From NCBI GenBank assembly GCA_004524515.1, contig SDNV01000152.1, forward strand, positions 1 through 6,080: DNA of 6,080 bases. Direction: 5' to 3'. The notes beneath the pieces were generated by a model, which worked only from the letters and a program-made list of their open reading frames with translations, did no database searches and had not been told where the DNA came from. Shown piece by piece: positions 4,027 through 6,080 of this stretch (the stretch's first letter is position 1; every line of letters starts with the position of its first letter). The DNA comes from Promethearchaeota archaeon (GTDB lineage Archaea > Asgardarchaeota > Lokiarchaeia > Sigynarchaeales > SOKP01). Both the position numbers and the translations under genes were made by a program.

Positions 4027-6080
4027 ATGATAACAACACGAGAATCTATTAATTACCAATTTTCAATAATTTTTGGATATTCCTCTCCTAATGATATAAT
4101 TGTGGGTGATGTGATTGGTCCAAGTAAACTAACTAGAGAGAAAGTTAATCATCTTTCTGAAGAAGTTATATCATATCTAAGGATGTTTAATGCGATTTTA
4201 CGAGATTTTACTGGTTCAGAATTGTATAATATTGAATTTGAACTAGATAATTTTAATCGAAAGGATGCTTCATTGAAAATATATCCCAAATCTATGATTT
4301 TAACTCCTGGTTCCTATAAGGAATGTGAAAGTTTATTGCTCGCTTTAAAACCCGAAACTGGGTTTCTAAATCTTCATAAATCCAAGGAATCAGTCGATGA
4401 AATAAGCAAGCTTTTTTTTAGTGTGGAAGAATTCTCCAACCATCCAGATTTATTAAAGCAAGAAAGTAAAGTTCTTCTTCAAGAATTTGCCTCTAGATTT
4501 AGTTTGAGATTATTTGGTGAATTAATTGAGAATAAATGGAATAAGAAATTGATTGGAGTTAAAATTTCAATGCCTACCGAAAGAGAAATGTTAGATACGT
4601 TTGGATCAATTACTTCAGATGTCTCATATGTATGGAATAAAACACCAGTTGAGATTAACTTTGAAAATCCTAAATATAGAAAACTCGAAAGCAATCTCGA
4701 TGAAAGTGCGTCAATAGATCATTTAAGTTATTCAGTTTCAGCGACATCAGCAAATTATGTCGTTTCTAAAACTTTAGAGCTCGGAGCTAATTTAATTGGC
4801 TTAGCAAATGCAGGTACTGTTGACGACTCTAAGGAAAAGGTAGTTTTATTTATTTTAAAACAGATCGAAAACAAATTTAAATTAATCAAAGAAAATAAAT
4901 CTGCGGAATGGATTATATCTGAGACTTATAAAAATTTAAAGGGTTTAGGGGAAAAATGTTCATTATTCTTGAAAGAATCTGAAAATTTTATATATTCTGG
5001 TCAAACAGGTCCTTTAGGAGCCCTTTTAAATAATTACAGAACTTTTATTTTCAAGCATGTTGAAACAAATGATTTTTTTAATGAACTTTGCGGCGTTATG
5101 ATCAATTCAATAAGTCATTATATCCACAAGGAATCTCAACACATAAGAGCGAGTGATTTAAATTCATCATTTCAATACTTTACTGAAATAATTAATTCAT
5201 CTTTCAGTTTAATTCAGGAATTTCTCCCAATTTATCTTTCAAAATTAATGCTTAAGAAATTGTGTTTCAAATTCATTTCTAATTTAGAGGATGAGTTTGA
5301 TAAAGAACAAAAACCCGCTGTGGTTTTAGGAAAGCGGATTTTAAAGGATTTTAAATTGTTCATAGAAAATCAGATTGAAGTGAATCCGCTTATTAGAGAA
5401 AATTTGAGTAAATATGACGATTTAAAGCTCATTAATGAATTTAAAAAAACCATAAGAAAAAATCTGTCTGATTATTTTGAAAGTATCCGTTTGAATATAA
5501 GTGATTTAGTCGCCTTTGCAGAAATTCAGATGGAATCTGATCCTGATTTAATTAAAGAACATACAGAGAAATTTAAAAATTTCTCACAAGAATTACACTT
5601 CCTATTAACTTACATTCTAAGGTATAGTACGATAAACCGATTTTTAAAAGAGAATCCAGAAAATGAGATTAGCGATCCCGTTACTTTTTCTAGTAAATTC
5701 TATCGATTTTTAGAAAAAAGAACTGGAGGGATACAGCTGGATTGGAGAGATTATATTCTAGATTGGATAAATGATTATGCTAAAAAATTTTTCAAGGTTG
5801 AAGAAAATAGATCTTGGAAGTTAAATGAAATTTTGTATGATTTTTTAAACTATATAGAAAACAGAGAAACTAAAGAACAAGAAATTGACTCTTTTTTAAA
5901 TTTTTTAGATACTTATATTGCGAAAAATTCCAATGATATCAATAAAATTGCAATGTTAGAATTTTATAAAAAATTTGAATACAGCAAGGGGATCTCAACA
6001 GAGTTTCCAAAATATATACAAAATAAAATTGAAACGAAGATAAATTTAATTCCGAATTCACCTGAAGAATTAAACCCAAT
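4027..6080 (+). CDS. Large, mostly helical protein of unknown function, 5' part only
   Basis: An open frame runs from ATG 4027 to the right edge, 684 complete codons with no stop. An in-frame TGA at 4018-4020 makes this the first possible start. I do not recognise the protein. There is no signal peptide and no convincing membrane segment, so it is probably cytoplasmic. By eye the first 110 residues alternate strands and helices: QFSIIFGY (11-18), DIIVGDVIG (23-31), a helix at about 36-60, LYNIEFEL (66-73), SLKIYPKSMIL (82-92), then a helix from about 97. This order resembles longin or Roadblock-like folds, but that is a guess. From about residue 120 on, it is largely Lys/Glu/Asn/Leu/Phe-rich amphipathic helix, with a less polar patch GANLIGLANAGTV at 253-265. 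No nucleotide-binding, protease or metal motif is evident. Codon use is like that of its neighbours. Long helical rods occur in scaffolds and tethers, but many other roles are possible. Confidence 0.85.
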   Translation, partial: MITTRESINYQFSIIFGYSSPNDIIVGDVIGPSKLTREKVNHLSEEVISYLRMFNAILRDFTGSELYNIEFELDNFNRKDASLKIYPKSMILTPGSYKECESLLLALKPETGFLNLHKSKESVDEISKLFFSVEEFSNHPDLLKQESKVLLQEFASRFSLRLFGELIENKWNKKLIGVKISMPTEREMLDTFGSITSDVSYVWNKTPVEINFENPKYRKLESNLDESASIDHLSYSVSATSANYVVSKTLELGANLIGLANAGTVDDSKEKVVLFILKQIENKFKLIKENKSAEWIISETYKNLKGLGEKCSLFLKESENFIYSGQTGPLGALLNNYRTFIFKHVETNDFFNELCGVMINSISHYIHKESQHIRASDLNSSFQYFTEIINSSFSLIQEFLPIYLSKLMLKKLCFKFISNLEDEFDKEQKPAVVLGKRILKDFKLFIENQIEVNPLIRENLSKYDDLKLINEFKKTIRKNLSDYFESIRLNISDLVAFAEIQMESDPDLIKEHTEKFKNFSQELHFLLTYILRYSTINRFLKENPENEISDPVTFSSKFYRFLEKRTGGIQLDWRDYILDWINDYAKKFFKVEENRSWKLNEILYDFLNYIENRETKEQEIDSFLNFLDTYIAKNSNDINKIAMLEFYKKFEYSKGISTEFPKYIQNKIETKINLIPNSPEELNP

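Noticed and set aside
4479..4694. 71-codon minus-strand open frame
   Set aside because: It lies inside the 684-codon open frame on the plus strand and has no supporting signals.
1..6080. tRNA, rRNA, CRISPR array, transposase, inverted terminal repeats
   Set aside because: No GC-rich RNA-like segments, regularly spaced repeats or recombinase-like proteins were seen on either strand. The gaps are too short to hide a mobile element.

Overview
The window is strongly A+T-rich and archaeal in character. It carries an archaeal-type RqcH/NFACT protein, a separate aspartate carbamoyltransferase regulatory chain (PyrI), a SEC59-like CTP-dependent lipid kinase, a stand-alone Roadblock/LC7 protein, archaeal TATA boxes, and GGAG-type ribosome binding sites in front of only some genes. 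A free-standing Roadblock protein beside a large lineage-specific protein, in such A+T-rich DNA, fits an Asgard archaeon best, perhaps Lokiarchaeia-like. That placement is an inference; no marker gene here settles it. Nothing suggests a virus, plasmid, insertion sequence or CRISPR array.

Layout, left to right. (1) Positions 1-1200, minus strand: the first 400 residues of rqcH, cut by the left edge. (2) 1201-1286: a short divergent promoter region. (3) 1287-1709, plus strand: a 140-residue membrane protein with a very basic N-terminal tail. (4) 1712-2218, 2272-3360 and 3404-3808, all minus strand: in order of transcription, a Roadblock/LC7 protein, a CTP-dependent polyprenol/dolichol kinase-like membrane enzyme, and pyrI. 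The gaps are 43 and 53 bp, so they may form an operon, though the last two genes lack a clear ribosome binding site. (5) 3809-4026: a divergent promoter region with two nearly identical TATA-like elements exactly 40 bp apart. (6) 4027 to the right edge, plus strand: the first 684 residues of a large, mostly helical protein that I do not recognise. It is open at the right edge.

Functionally this looks like a mixed housekeeping neighbourhood rather than one pathway. RqcH works in rescue of stalled large ribosomal subunits. PyrI tunes pyrimidine synthesis in response to nucleotides, and CTP is the phosphate donor of the kinase family encoded just upstream. The Roadblock protein probably belongs to small-GTPase or scaffold biology. 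The two least explained items are the large helical protein, whose N-terminus has by eye a longin/roadblock-like order of strands and helices, and the basic-tailed membrane protein divergent from rqcH.
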